A DNA stretch of 64,000 nucleotides. It comes from Chitinophagaceae bacterium. Lineage in GTDB: Bacteria; Bacteroidota; Bacteroidia; Chitinophagales; Chitinophagaceae. The stretch's first letter is position 1. Each line of letters starts with the position of its first letter. Below the pieces are notes generated by a model, which saw only the letters and a list, made by a program, of their open reading frames with translations, had not been told where the DNA came from and ran no database searches. Made by a program: the position numbers and the translations under genes. The stretch is taken from contig JADBXP010000010.1 of assembly GCA_020403455.1 (NCBI GenBank), forward strand, positions 124,001 through 188,000, read 5' to 3'. Shown piece by piece: positions 9,045 through 17,036 of this stretch.

Positions 9045-10085
9045 ATGCGAACAGTGATAGGAGTTATTTTTTACTGGACAATTAGTGCTTATTGTAGCTC
9101 CGCCCAACAACAGGCAGTTATTTCCGTTGTTGATCTGCCGGCTGAAAAGAAAGTAGTTGTCAGAGTAAATGATCGGGTTTTCACCCAGTTATTGTACGCA
9201 GACTCACTTGCTAAGCCGATCTTATTTCCAATTCAAGCTTCTGATGGTCTTCCCATTACCAGAGGTTTCCCTTTGGCACCTCGTCCCGATGACCCTACCG
9301 ACCAGCCGCAACAGGTAGGCATGTGGATGAATTATGAGAAGGTAAATGGAATTGATTTCTGGAACAATTCATTTGCCATACCTCCGGACAAAAAACATTT
9401 ATATGGTAGAATCGCTATCAGAAAAATTATTGCAACCGCAAGTGGAGAAAAAGGGATGATCGAGTATGAGTCAGAATGGATCAATGCTACTGGACAAGTG
9501 TTGCTGCAGGAAAAAACAAGGCTGGAGTTTTTTCAGGAAGGGAAAATATGGGGTATTGACCGGACAACCGAGTTGATTGCTGCCACCCAAATCAGTATGC
9601 CGGATGCAAAGGATGGTTTATTGGGAATAAGGGTGGCACATGAACTGGAGTTGCCCGTGAATGAAGTAGCTGAATACAAAGACGGTAATGGCAATCAGAC
9701 AACAATTGCCAAAAAACGTGATCTTACTGTTACCGGTGATTTTATCACTTCTGCCGGGAAAAAAGGCGATGCTGCCTGGGGAACTAGGGGTAACTGGTGC
9801 ATGCTGTTCGGGAAAAGAGCCGGTATGCCGATCAGTATTACAATGATCGATCACCCTGATAATCTAGGTTATCCCACTTATTGGAATGCCCGAAATTATG
9901 GGTTACTCGCTGCTAATCCATTGGGACAAAAAATTTTTTCCAATGGTGAAACCAACCTGAATTTCAAAATGATCAAAGGGAAATCACTTCGTTTTCAGTA
10001 TCGACTGGTAATTACAGCGGGAATTCCCATTCCATTTACTAGTGGAATAGGAAAATGGGTCAAGTCGTTTGAAGAAAAACGCTGA
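9045..10085 (+). CDS. secreted PmoA-like protein (DUF6807)
   Basis: 346 residues from an ATG at 9045; the frame is open 21 codons further upstream but that part overlaps the altronate dehydratase gene, while the chosen start gives a normal signal peptide (MRTVIGVIFYWTISAYCSSA). Segments such as HPDNLGYPTYWNARNYGLLA and a charged GKSLRFQYRLVI near the C terminus are typical of the DUF6807/PmoA-like family, a beta-rich family common near carbohydrate-use genes in Bacteroidota. The PmoA label is historical and does not indicate methane oxidation. Its position right after a sugar-acid dehydratase suggests a role in carbohydrate processing in the periplasm; this is inference. Confidence 0.75.
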   Translation: MRTVIGVIFYWTISAYCSSAQQQAVISVVDLPAEKKVVVRVNDRVFTQLLYADSLAKPILFPIQASDGLPITRGFPLAPRPDDPTDQPQQVGMWMNYEKVNGIDFWNNSFAIPPDKKHLYGRIAIRKIIATASGEKGMIEYESEWINATGQVLLQEKTRLEFFQEGKIWGIDRTTELIAATQISMPDAKDGLLGIRVAHELELPVNEVAEYKDGNGNQTTIAKKRDLTVTGDFITSAGKKGDAAWGTRGNWCMLFGKRAGMPISITMIDHPDNLGYPTYWNARNYGLLAANPLGQKIFSNGETNLNFKMIKGKSLRFQYRLVITAGIPIPFTSGIGKWVKSFEEKR

Positions 10086-10144
10086 TAGCGTACTTTATTT
10101 GGTGTGCTGTTTATAGTTGTATTTTCGCCACTCATTTTTTGTCC

Positions 10145-10618
10145 ATGGAGCTGCAAGTCATTTACAGGAAATCTAAAGTGCTGCAGGCACTACGCTATCA
10201 CTTTATTCAAAGAACAGAAATCAGGGTGTTAATAATTCTGGTCAATGTATTTGCAATTGTATCAGCCGTATTGTTTTATTTGAAATACATACGACCGGAA
10301 CCATTTCTACTCGGTTCTTTCATCTGGCTCTGCCTGATGGCAGCTTTCTGGTACATCTTGCCAAGGTCCATTTATGCCCGGTCTCCTACTTTCAAGGATG
10401 AGTTTTTGGTTCGGTTTACAGAAGATGAAATTCAATTGGACAATGAACGCGGACAAGCCCATTGGTCCTGGAATTTATTCAACAGGTATTTTGAAAGCCC
10501 GCATTTCTTTCACCTCTATTTTAATGCCAGATCTTTTTTTCTGATACCAAAAGAGCAGGTACCTGATTCAGCGTTACATGAATTAAGGGCCCTATTCAGG
10601 AATAAAATTGGGAATTGA
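10145..10618 (+). CDS. YcxB-like membrane protein
   Basis: 157 residues from ATG at 10145 (a TTG two codons earlier is also in frame). Two adjacent hydrophobic helices lie at about residues 27-47 and 53-73, followed by a cytoplasmic beta-rich part (FLVRFTEDEIQLDNERGQAHWSWNLFNRYFES in pattern) that resembles the YcxB-like domain. The family has no known biochemical role. The gene ends three bases before the convergent acetyltransferase gene, with no terminator hairpin between them. Confidence 0.65.
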   Translation: MELQVIYRKSKVLQALRYHFIQRTEIRVLIILVNVFAIVSAVLFYLKYIRPEPFLLGSFIWLCLMAAFWYILPRSIYARSPTFKDEFLVRFTEDEIQLDNERGQAHWSWNLFNRYFESPHFFHLYFNARSFFLIPKEQVPDSALHELRALFRNKIGN

Positions 10619-10620
10619 TT

Positions 10621-11049
10621 TCAGAGTTCTTTTTCCATAACGAAATGCGGAATGGTCACTTCTGTGAATTCATCGCTACAGATCCGATATCCGCTTTTTT
10701 CATAAAATCCTACTGCTGATTTTCTGGCGTGCATGGTCAATCGGGTATACTTTCTGTCACGTGCAATATTTTCGGCGAAGTTCATCAGTACCCTCCCAAT
10801 CCCCTTTCCCTGCAAGGCCGAGCCAACAGCCATTTGCCTAAGACGTACTGTGGAGGGATCAACTTCTGTGAGAATACAGCATGCTTCCAGCTTATCTTCC
10901 TCAAAACAACCAAGTAATATATCTGATTTTTCTTTCTCCAACTCTTCAGCCGTGAAAGATAGTCCCAACGGTTTTCTGAGTAAGTGCAACCTCAATTCAA
11001 CCATTTGCAGGTAGTCTGAAGTGCCATGATCGATGATTTTGAGTGCCAT
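10621..11049 (-). CDS. GNAT-family N-acetyltransferase
   Basis: 142 residues with the GNAT fold. The acetyl-CoA binding loop is visible as [19 protein letters not shown] near residues 76-94 (R/Q-x-x-G-x-G/A pattern), preceded by strand VRLRQMAV and followed by [18 protein letters not shown], the usual end of the fold. The family transfers acetyl groups to amines of small molecules or proteins; the acceptor is unknown. It is divergent from acpP with a 166-base gap between them. Confidence 0.8.
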   Translation of the reverse strand: MALKIIDHGTSDYLQMVELRLHLLRKPLGLSFTAEELEKEKSDILLGCFEEDKLEACCILTEVDPSTVRLRQMAVGSALQGKGIGRVLMNFAENIARDRKYTRLTMHARKSAVGFYEKSGYRICSDEFTEVTIPHFVMEKEL

Positions 11050-11184
11050 ATGGGACTTTGATTACTACAATTTACACAGTATTTGGCTAAAAATGCCCAA
11101 AAAACAGGCAAAAATGGAGGGGTGGTCTTTTAATGATGCTGAAACAAATATTGACAGAAAACATTGGTTATTTGACAAAAAGTA

Positions 11185-11192
11185 TATTTTTG
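11185..11192 (+). promoter_or_regulatory. -7 box (TAnnTTTG) for acpP
   Basis: TATTTTTG matches the Bacteroidota -7 consensus at every fixed position. It ends 23 bases before the acpP ATG at 11216, which favours that start over the longer upstream frame. A TTG about 18 bases upstream could be the -33 element. Confidence 0.65.
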
Positions 11193-11215
11193 CGCCTGTA
11201 ACAAAACATTTTACA

Positions 11216-11452
11216 ATGTCTGACATCGCTACTAGAGTAAAGAAAATCATTGTTGACAAACTCGGTGTTGACGAGGCTGAAGTTACCAATGAAGCTTCTT
11301 TTACCAACGATTTGGGTGCTGATTCGCTCGACACTGTTGAGCTGATCATGGAGTTTGAGAAGGAATTCAATATCTCCATTCCTGATGAGCAGGCTGAAAC
11401 CATCACCACTGTTGGTCAGGCTGTTGCTTACCTCGAAGAGCACGCTAAATAA
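11216..11452 (+). CDS. acpP: acyl carrier protein
   Basis: 78 residues, the normal ACP length, starting [20 protein letters not shown]. The phosphopantetheine attachment site is Ser37 in the [14 protein letters not shown] motif, and the acidic helix II and III pattern is intact. ACP carries growing acyl chains in type II fatty acid synthesis. The frame is open upstream to 11033, but the promoter box at 11185 lies inside that extension and the family starts here. fabF follows after 87 bases that contain a long hairpin. Confidence 0.96.
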   Translation: MSDIATRVKKIIVDKLGVDEAEVTNEASFTNDLGADSLDTVELIMEFEKEFNISIPDEQAETITTVGQAVAYLEEHAK

Positions 11453-11477
11453 GACCAGTCCTTACAGGAATAATTAC

Positions 11478-11520
11478 AATCCGTCATTATGTGACGTTTA
11501 CTGTTACATAATGGCGGATT
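11478..11520 (+). other. long inverted repeat between acpP and fabF
   Basis: Left arm 11478-11492 (AATCCGTCATTATGT) and right arm 11506-11520 (ACATAATGGCGGATT) are complementary over 15 bases with one G-T pair. Pairing can continue inward three more bases (GAC with GTT, including a G-U), giving a stem of about 18 pairs with a 7-base loop. No T-run follows, so it is not a standard intrinsic terminator. It could be a transcript-end stabiliser for acpP mRNA, a weak terminator or an RNase III site. Confidence 0.7.
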
Positions 11521-11539
11521 ATCAGTTAAACTGGCCACC

Positions 11540-12793
11540 ATGCAATTGAAGAGAGTAGTTGTTACCGGGATTGGTGCTATTACACCCATAGGAAACAACC
11601 TGGATGAATACTGGCAGGGACTTCTTAACGGAGTTTCCGGCTGTGGACCCATTACACAATTTGATGCTTCTAAATTCAAAACCCGCATTGCCTGCGAAAT
11701 CAAAGGTTTTGATCCCCTCCAATACATGGAGAAAAAAGAAGCCAGAAAATTAGACCGTTTTACACAAATCGCTTTGGCAGCCAGTGACATGGCAGTTAAA
11801 GATGCCGGAATTACTCCCGAACAGGTCAATATTGACCGGGTAGGTGTCATTTTTGCCAGCGGTATTGGAGGGCTTGTTACTTTTCAGGATGAGGTAATGG
11901 ACTTCGCGCGTGGAGATGGAACTCCCCGCTTCAATCCTTTTTTCATCCCCAAAATGATATTAGACATAGCTGCCGGACAGATATCCATGCGTCATGGATT
12001 TCGTGGTCCTAACTATGCAGTTGTCAGTGCCTGTGCTTCCAGTACCAATGCACTGATTGTAGCCGCTGATAATATAAGAATGGGTAAATCTGATATTATT
12101 CTCAGTGGTGGAACAGAATCTGTAATCGGAGAGTCAGGGGTTGGCGGATTCAATGCCATGAAGGCTTTGAGTGAGCGCAACGATGATCCATTGACTGCTA
12201 GCCGTCCCTATGATAAAGACCGCGATGGCTTTGTTATGGGCGAAGCGGCAGGCGTTCTGGTGCTCGAAGAATATGAGCATGCAGTCAGAAGAGGTGCACA
12301 TATTTATTGTGAAATTGCCGGAGGTGGTGCTACTGCTGATGCTTACCATCTTACAGCCCCACATCCTGAAGGATTGGGTGCTCGCAATGTTATGATTGCA
12401 GCCTTACATGATGCCGGTATGCGACCGGAAGACATCGATTACATCAATACCCACGGGACATCCACCCCATTGGGTGACGGGGCTGAACTCAACGCTATTT
12501 TGGAAGTATTCGGACAACATTCGTATAACCTGAATATTTCTTCCACCAAGTCCATGACCGGACATTGTTTAGGTGCTGCCGGTGTAATTGAAGCAATTGC
12601 TGCAATCAAGAGTGTGGTACATGATATTGTACCTCCTACCATCAACCACTTCACCGATGACCCTGAACTGGATCCCAAGCTGAATTATACATTCATGAAG
12701 CCCCAGCAACGTCTGGTGAGGGCTGCACTTAGCAATACTTTTGGATTTGGAGGCCACAACGCCTGTGTAATAGTAAAAAAATTTGTAGCTTAA
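11540..12793 (+). CDS. fabF: 3-oxoacyl-ACP synthase II
   Basis: 417 residues with a full thiolase fold. The Cys-His-His triad is present: Cys165 (VSACASSTNAL), His305 (INTHGTSTPLGD) and His342 (KSMTGHCLGAAG); the C-terminal SNTFGFGGHNA motif is also intact. It condenses malonyl-ACP with acyl-ACP in chain elongation. It follows acpP, the usual bacterial arrangement, and is followed after four bases by rnc, so the three genes probably share a transcript, perhaps with partial read-through of the hairpin at 11478-11520. Confidence 0.96.
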   Translation: MQLKRVVVTGIGAITPIGNNLDEYWQGLLNGVSGCGPITQFDASKFKTRIACEIKGFDPLQYMEKKEARKLDRFTQIALAASDMAVKDAGITPEQVNIDRVGVIFASGIGGLVTFQDEVMDFARGDGTPRFNPFFIPKMILDIAAGQISMRHGFRGPNYAVVSACASSTNALIVAADNIRMGKSDIILSGGTESVIGESGVGGFNAMKALSERNDDPLTASRPYDKDRDGFVMGEAAGVLVLEEYEHAVRRGAHIYCEIAGGGATADAYHLTAPHPEGLGARNVMIAALHDAGMRPEDIDYINTHGTSTPLGDGAELNAILEVFGQHSYNLNISSTKSMTGHCLGAAGVIEAIAAIKSVVHDIVPPTINHFTDDPELDPKLNYTFMKPQQRLVRAALSNTFGFGGHNACVIVKKFVA

Positions 12794-12797
12794 CTCC

Positions 12798-13511
12798 GTG
12801 TTAAAGCTGTTTTCTTTTTTTATCAGAAGACCGGACCATGAAATTCGGTTCGCCCGACAGTTGCGGGAGGTGCTGGCGATAGACACCAATAATATTCAGT
12901 TATACCGCACAGCCCTCAGCCATCGTTCTGTCAAAGAGACCGCGGATGAAAACAATGAGCGGCTGGAATACCTGGGTGATGCCATCTTAAGTGCTATCAT
13001 AGCTGATTATCTTTTCAAACGATATCCTTACAAAGAAGAGGGCTATCTTACAGAAATGCGCAGCAAAATGGTCAATCGCCAGCAACTCAATGAGATTGCA
13101 TTGCGCATGGGACTCCGCAAGCTGACTTTCTACAATAAGTTTGACAATGCACTGAAGGGAAGTCAAATTTTTGGAAATACGCTCGAGGCCCTGGTGGGGG
13201 CTCATTACCTCGACAAAGGATACACCCAAACACAGCAATGGGTACTCCAACAAGTAGTTCTGCCCCACATGTTTGTTGAAGAATTGGAAGAACTAGATAT
13301 CAACCTGAAAAATAAACTCATCGGTTGGGCCAATAAAAATGGGAAATCACTGCGTTTCGAACTGGCAGAGGAAAAAAGGGAAGGCAATAGACGTCTCTTC
13401 TCTATTGATGTGCACCTGGAGGGAGAAATAATTGCTTCCGGAAAGGGTTATAATAAGAAGGACGCAGGTCAGCAAGCCGCTCAGGCCGCGATTCTTCGCA
13501 TGGGAATTTGA
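12798..13511 (+). CDS. rnc: ribonuclease III
   Basis: 237 residues from a GTG four bases after the fabF stop. The RNase III signature NERLEYLGDAIL is at residues 53-64 with the metal-binding Glu and Asp, a second acidic site is in the GNTLEALVGAHYLDKG segment, and a double-stranded RNA binding domain fills the last 70 residues (ending GYNKKDAGQQAAQAAILRM). It cuts double-stranded RNA in rRNA and mRNA processing. It ends 13 bases from the convergent epimerase gene. Confidence 0.95.
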   Translation: MLKLFSFFIRRPDHEIRFARQLREVLAIDTNNIQLYRTALSHRSVKETADENNERLEYLGDAILSAIIADYLFKRYPYKEEGYLTEMRSKMVNRQQLNEIALRMGLRKLTFYNKFDNALKGSQIFGNTLEALVGAHYLDKGYTQTQQWVLQQVVLPHMFVEELEELDINLKNKLIGWANKNGKSLRFELAEEKREGNRRLFSIDVHLEGEIIASGKGYNKKDAGQQAAQAAILRMGI

Positions 13512-13524
13512 TGTTGGTTCCCAC

Positions 13525-13932
13525 TTACTCCATTTCTCTTTCCTGACAAAGTTCTACTAACACGCCTCCGGCAGATTTGGGGTGAATGAAACATACCCAT
13601 TTGTTGTCCGCACCCCTGCTGGGTTCATCCCGCAACAAGCGGAACCCCGCCTCCTTCAACCTTGCCATTTCCGCCTTGATATCGGCCACCTCAAAGGCAA
13701 TGTGGTGCAATCCTTCCCCCCGCTGACTGATGTATTTGGCTATTACTCCATCCGGATCGGCACTCTCCAGCAATTCAATTTTTGACTCTCCGGCACGAAA
13801 AAAAGCTGTAATTACCCCTTCTGATTCAACCCTTTCCAGTTTGTAACATTCAGAAGCCAGCAACTTTTCATACAATGGTAAGGAATCTGCTAAATTTTTA
13901 ACGGCAATACCTACGTGCTCAATCTTGTACAT
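13525..13932 (-). CDS. mce: methylmalonyl-CoA epimerase
   Basis: 135 residues with the vicinal-oxygen-chelate (glyoxalase) fold: YKIEHVGIAVKNLADSLPLYE at the start holds the first metal His, GEGLHHIAFEV in the middle the second, and GGVLVELCQ at the end the Glu ligand. This is the length and sequence pattern of methylmalonyl-CoA epimerase, which interconverts the R and S forms between propionyl-CoA and succinyl-CoA. The mutase genes are not in the window. Confidence 0.9.
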   Translation of the reverse strand: MYKIEHVGIAVKNLADSLPLYEKLLASECYKLERVESEGVITAFFRAGESKIELLESADPDGVIAKYISQRGEGLHHIAFEVADIKAEMARLKEAGFRLLRDEPSRGADNKWVCFIHPKSAGGVLVELCQEREME

Positions 13933-14091
13933 AAAATAAAATAATATATGTTATAGGTTTTCTATCAGATAATGAGTAGAAAAGAACCTCTAAGTTGGCT
14001 AAAAAAATTATAAAACCCCCTTTTCCTTTACGAATTATGGAAAATAAGGGTTTAAGCCCCCTTTCCTCCCCCTTTTGAGAACCTATTGCAG

Positions 14092-14099
14092 TACTTTTG
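14092..14099 (+). promoter_or_regulatory. -7 box (TAnnTTTG) for the isc operon
   Basis: TACTTTTG is a perfect match and ends 30 bases before the iscS start. The 60 bases upstream are unusually rich in C and T runs and contain an imperfect inverted repeat (14013-14053, AAACCC and GGGTTT plus TTTTCC and GGAAAA arms). No IscR-type site was recognised. Confidence 0.6.
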
Positions 14100-14129
14100 T
14101 GTTATTGATTTGAATTAACTGTCATACCC

Positions 14130-15347
14130 ATGGTCCAACTACCTGTTTATCTTGATAACAACGCTACCACGCCGATGGATCCCCGTGTGCTGGAAGCTAT
14201 GTTACCTTACTTTTTAGAAAACTTTGGCAACGCTGCCAGTCGAAACCACCCCTTTGGCTGGAAGGCTGAAGAAGCGGTTGATTATGCCCGTGAGCAAGTG
14301 GCCCAATTGATTGGTGCAGACCCTAAAGAAATTATTTTTACTTCCGGTGCTACTGAAGCAGATAACCTCGCCATCAAAGGGATATACGAAATGTATGCAT
14401 CCAAGGGCAATCACATCATTACTTGTGTAACTGAGCACAAGGCTGTTCTAGATACCTGCAAACACATTGAGCGCCAGGGCGGCGAAGTAACATATCTGCC
14501 GGTGAATAACGAGGGATTGATTGACCTGAAGGAGTTGGAAGCGGCCATTCGTCCTACAACCATCCTCATTGCCATCATGTATGCAAACAATGAGATCGGG
14601 GTGATACAACCCATGAAGGCAATCAGTGAATTAGCCCGTAAGCATGGTATCCTGGTTTTTACAGATGGCGTTCAGGCAGTTGGAAAGATACCTGTGAATG
14701 TACAACAGGATGGAATCGATCTGATGGCGTTCACTGCCCACAAAATGTACGGTCCAAAGGGTATCGGGGCATTGTATGTTCGTCGTAAAAACCCACGCGT
14801 GAAAGTGACTGCCCAGATGGATGGTGGCGGACACGAACGTGGAATGCGCAGCGGAACATTGAATGTGCCGGGAATAGTTGGTTTCGGAAAGGCCTGCGAG
14901 CTCGCCAGACTGGAAATGGACCAGGATGCTGTCCGTCTCAGTCAGCTACGCGATAAGCTGGAAACAGCACTACTACAAATAGAAGAGTCTTATGTAAATG
15001 GCTGCCGCGCCAGTCGTCTGCCCCACGTAAGTAATATTTCTTTCAAATACGTTGAAGGAGAAGGCCTGATGATGGGATTCAATAAAAACATAGCCCTTTC
15101 TTCCGGTTCTGCTTGTACTTCTGCTTCGCTCGAACCCAGTTATGTACTCAAGGCGCTCGGATTGGGAGATGATCTTGCTCACAGTTCACTTCGTTTTGGA
15201 TTGGGAAGGTTCACTACGGAGGAACAAATTGATTATACCATCAAAGCTGTTACAGATATTGTGCTAAAGCTGAGAGAAATGAGTCCGCTCTGGGAAATGT
15301 TCAAGGAAGGCATTGATATGGATAAAATCGAATGGGCGCATCACTAA
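14130..15347 (+). CDS. iscS: cysteine desulfurase
   Basis: 405 residues, class V aminotransferase fold. The PLP lysine is Lys205 ([11 protein letters not shown]), the His that stacks on PLP is in TEHKAVLD (His103), and the mobile active-site cysteine is Cys329 in [14 protein letters not shown], the long-loop form typical of IscS/NifS class I enzymes. It takes sulfur from cysteine and passes it to the scaffold encoded next. First gene of a three-gene operon with iscU and an A-type carrier. Confidence 0.95.
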   Translation: MVQLPVYLDNNATTPMDPRVLEAMLPYFLENFGNAASRNHPFGWKAEEAVDYAREQVAQLIGADPKEIIFTSGATEADNLAIKGIYEMYASKGNHIITCVTEHKAVLDTCKHIERQGGEVTYLPVNNEGLIDLKELEAAIRPTTILIAIMYANNEIGVIQPMKAISELARKHGILVFTDGVQAVGKIPVNVQQDGIDLMAFTAHKMYGPKGIGALYVRRKNPRVKVTAQMDGGGHERGMRSGTLNVPGIVGFGKACELARLEMDQDAVRLSQLRDKLETALLQIEESYVNGCRASRLPHVSNISFKYVEGEGLMMGFNKNIALSSGSACTSASLEPSYVLKALGLGDDLAHSSLRFGLGRFTTEEQIDYTIKAVTDIVLKLREMSPLWEMFKEGIDMDKIEWAHH

Positions 15348-15374
15348 TTTAAAAAACTTCAAATTTTAATAAAC

Positions 15375-15791
15375 ATGGCATACTCAGAAAAAGTTATCGA
15401 TCACTACAGCAATCCGAAGAATGTTGGTACGCTCGATAAATCCAAGAAAAACGTTGGTACGGGCTTAGTAGGCGCACCTGAATGTGGTGATGTAATGCGT
15501 TTACAAATTGAAGTGGATGAAACAACCGGAATGATTACGGATGCTAAATTCAAAACTTTTGGTTGTGGCTCTGCTATTGCTTCTTCTTCTCTGGCGACAG
15601 AGTGGTTGAAAGGCAAGACAGTTGACCAGGCAGTGCAAATTGACAACATGGATTTGGTAGAGGAACTCAATCTGCCTCCGGTAAAAATCCACTGCTCTGT
15701 ATTGGCTGAAGATGCTATTAAATCCGCTATCAACGATTACAGAAAGAAAAACGGTTTAGAAGAACTGGTATTCGAAGAAAAAATCCATTAA
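15375..15791 (+). CDS. iscU: iron-sulfur cluster scaffold
   Basis: 138 residues. The three cluster-binding cysteines are Cys37 (GAPECGDV), Cys64 (FGCGSAIASSS) and Cys107 (KIHCSVLAEDA), with the conserved Asp39. The chaperone-recognition motif LPPVK (100-104) is present as in IscU proteins that use HscA/HscB. It is 27 bases after iscS. It assembles new clusters from sulfur and iron before handing them on. Confidence 0.95.
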   Translation: MAYSEKVIDHYSNPKNVGTLDKSKKNVGTGLVGAPECGDVMRLQIEVDETTGMITDAKFKTFGCGSAIASSSLATEWLKGKTVDQAVQIDNMDLVEELNLPPVKIHCSVLAEDAIKSAINDYRKKNGLEELVFEEKIH

Positions 15792-15815
15792 TCAAACAGG
15801 ATATCTGCACCAAAT

Positions 15816-16166
15816 ATGGTTGATACCGAAAATAGCATCTACATCAGCGATAAGGCGAAAACAAAAATTCTTGGCCTTATGCAGGAAGCCGGCTTATCGC
15901 CGGACGACGGCTACTTTTTGCGCGTTGGTGTAGTAGGGGGCGGTTGTTCCGGCCTCAGCTATAAAATGGATTTCGACAATGAGACCCAACCGATGGACCA
16001 AAGTTTCGAGCACAATGGTATCAGGATTGTTACCGACCTCAAAAGCTTTCTCTATTTGGTGAATACTGAATTGGATTTTTCTGATGGTCTCAACGGTAAA
16101 GGTTTCTTTTTCAACAACCCCAACGCCAGCAGAAGTTGCGGATGTGGAGAGAGTTTCGCAGTCTAG
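15816..16166 (+). CDS. iscA: A-type iron-sulfur carrier protein (IscA/SufA/HesB)
   Basis: 116 residues with the three HesB-family cysteines: one in VVGGGCSGLSYKM and two in the C-terminal SRSCGCGESF. The preceding FFNNPNA segment is also characteristic. It carries clusters or iron from the scaffold to target proteins. Third gene of the isc operon; a strong terminator follows 25 bases downstream. hscA, hscB and fdx are not next to it. Confidence 0.92.
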   Translation: MVDTENSIYISDKAKTKILGLMQEAGLSPDDGYFLRVGVVGGGCSGLSYKMDFDNETQPMDQSFEHNGIRIVTDLKSFLYLVNTELDFSDGLNGKGFFFNNPNASRSCGCGESFAV

Positions 16167-16191
16167 CGGCATTCATACATTTTATTTCCAG

Positions 16192-16218
16192 AGCCGCGGA
16201 TTCCCTGCGGCTTTTTTG
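16192..16218 (+). terminator. intrinsic terminator of the isc operon
   Basis: AGCCGCGG and CTGCGGCT form an 8-pair GC-rich stem with one G-U pair and a 5-base loop, followed by six Ts. It stands directly after the iscA stop and before gldF. Confidence 0.85.
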
Positions 16219-16297
16219 TTGTAAGTATTTACCCTTAAATATTTGTGAGAAAACACCCAATCTATTGCAGGAAGCAGCTTAATTCGTCAATAACAAG

Positions 16298-16305
16298 TAG
16301 TTTTG
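16298..16305 (+). promoter_or_regulatory. -7 box (TAnnTTTG) touching the gldF start
   Basis: TAGTTTTG is a perfect match but ends only four bases before the ATG at 16310. Transcription would begin at about the start codon, so either the mRNA is leaderless or translation starts at the in-frame ATG at 16316. Confidence 0.5.
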
Positions 16306-16309
16306 AGGT

Positions 16310-17032
16310 ATGTGGATGATTTGTAAAAAGGAATGGTGGCAGTTTTTTAGTAGCCTCACCGGCTACCTGGCCCTGGCTGCATTTTATTTGCTCAATGCTT
16401 TGTTGTTTTTTGTTTTTCCGGCCACAAGTCTGCTCGACTTCGGATACGCCACATTGACGCCTTTTTTTCGGTGGGTTCCTTTTGTCTTGGTTGTATTCAT
16501 ACCGGTCATTACCATGAGAAGTTTTTCCGATGAATACAAATCAGGCTCTTTTGAATTATTGAGAACCCTTCCAATTTCTTCCTATCAATTGGTGGCAGGG
16601 AAATTTCTGGGATCCTTATTAATCGTTTGGGCGGCGCTACTTCCCACAATTTTATACGCATTTACACTGCAAAAACTCAGTATAACCGGGGGCATTGACC
16701 TGGGTGGTACGTTGGGCAGTTACATTGGACTACTACTCCTGGGTGCTGTATTTACTGCCGTGGGTATTGCTGCCAGCAGCTTTACAGCCAATACCGTTGT
16801 TGCCTTTTTAATCGGAGTTCTAATATGTTTATTTCTTTACTCCGGATTTGATTCTGTGAGCCAGTTACCTGGATTGCCTGTAGAAAGCGAATACTACCTA
16901 CAAATGCTGGGAATTAGGTTTCATGCCGGGGCAATGAGTCGTGGTGTACTGGATAGTCGCGACCTGTTTTATTTTGTGGGACTCACCTTTTTGATGTTAT
17001 TCATTGCCCGCAGGCAAATACAACTAAGATGA
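16310..17032 (+). CDS. gldF: gliding-motility ABC transporter permease GldF
   Basis: 240 residues with about six hydrophobic helices. The start MWMICKKEWWQFFSSLTGYL and the MRSFSDEYKSGSFELLRTLP segment near residue 70 are those of GldF, an ABC-2 type permease needed for gliding in Flavobacterium. It is followed four bases later by gldG, the standard pairing. The ATPase partner GldA is not in the window; in other genomes it is also encoded elsewhere. A second in-frame ATG two codons in (16316) could be the true start. Confidence 0.9.
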   Translation: MWMICKKEWWQFFSSLTGYLALAAFYLLNALLFFVFPATSLLDFGYATLTPFFRWVPFVLVVFIPVITMRSFSDEYKSGSFELLRTLPISSYQLVAGKFLGSLLIVWAALLPTILYAFTLQKLSITGGIDLGGTLGSYIGLLLLGAVFTAVGIAASSFTANTVVAFLIGVLICLFLYSGFDSVSQLPGLPVESEYYLQMLGIRFHAGAMSRGVLDSRDLFYFVGLTFLMLFIARRQIQLR

Positions 17033-17036
17033 TTGC

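Noticed and set aside
11065-11443. Open frames opposite acpP
   Set aside because: They overlap a certain gene completely and lack a promoter or family resemblance.
13933-14129. Non-coding RNA in the C-rich region before iscS
   Set aside because: The runs of C and T and a weak inverted repeat were noted, but there is no strong stem, terminator or recognisable RNA family.
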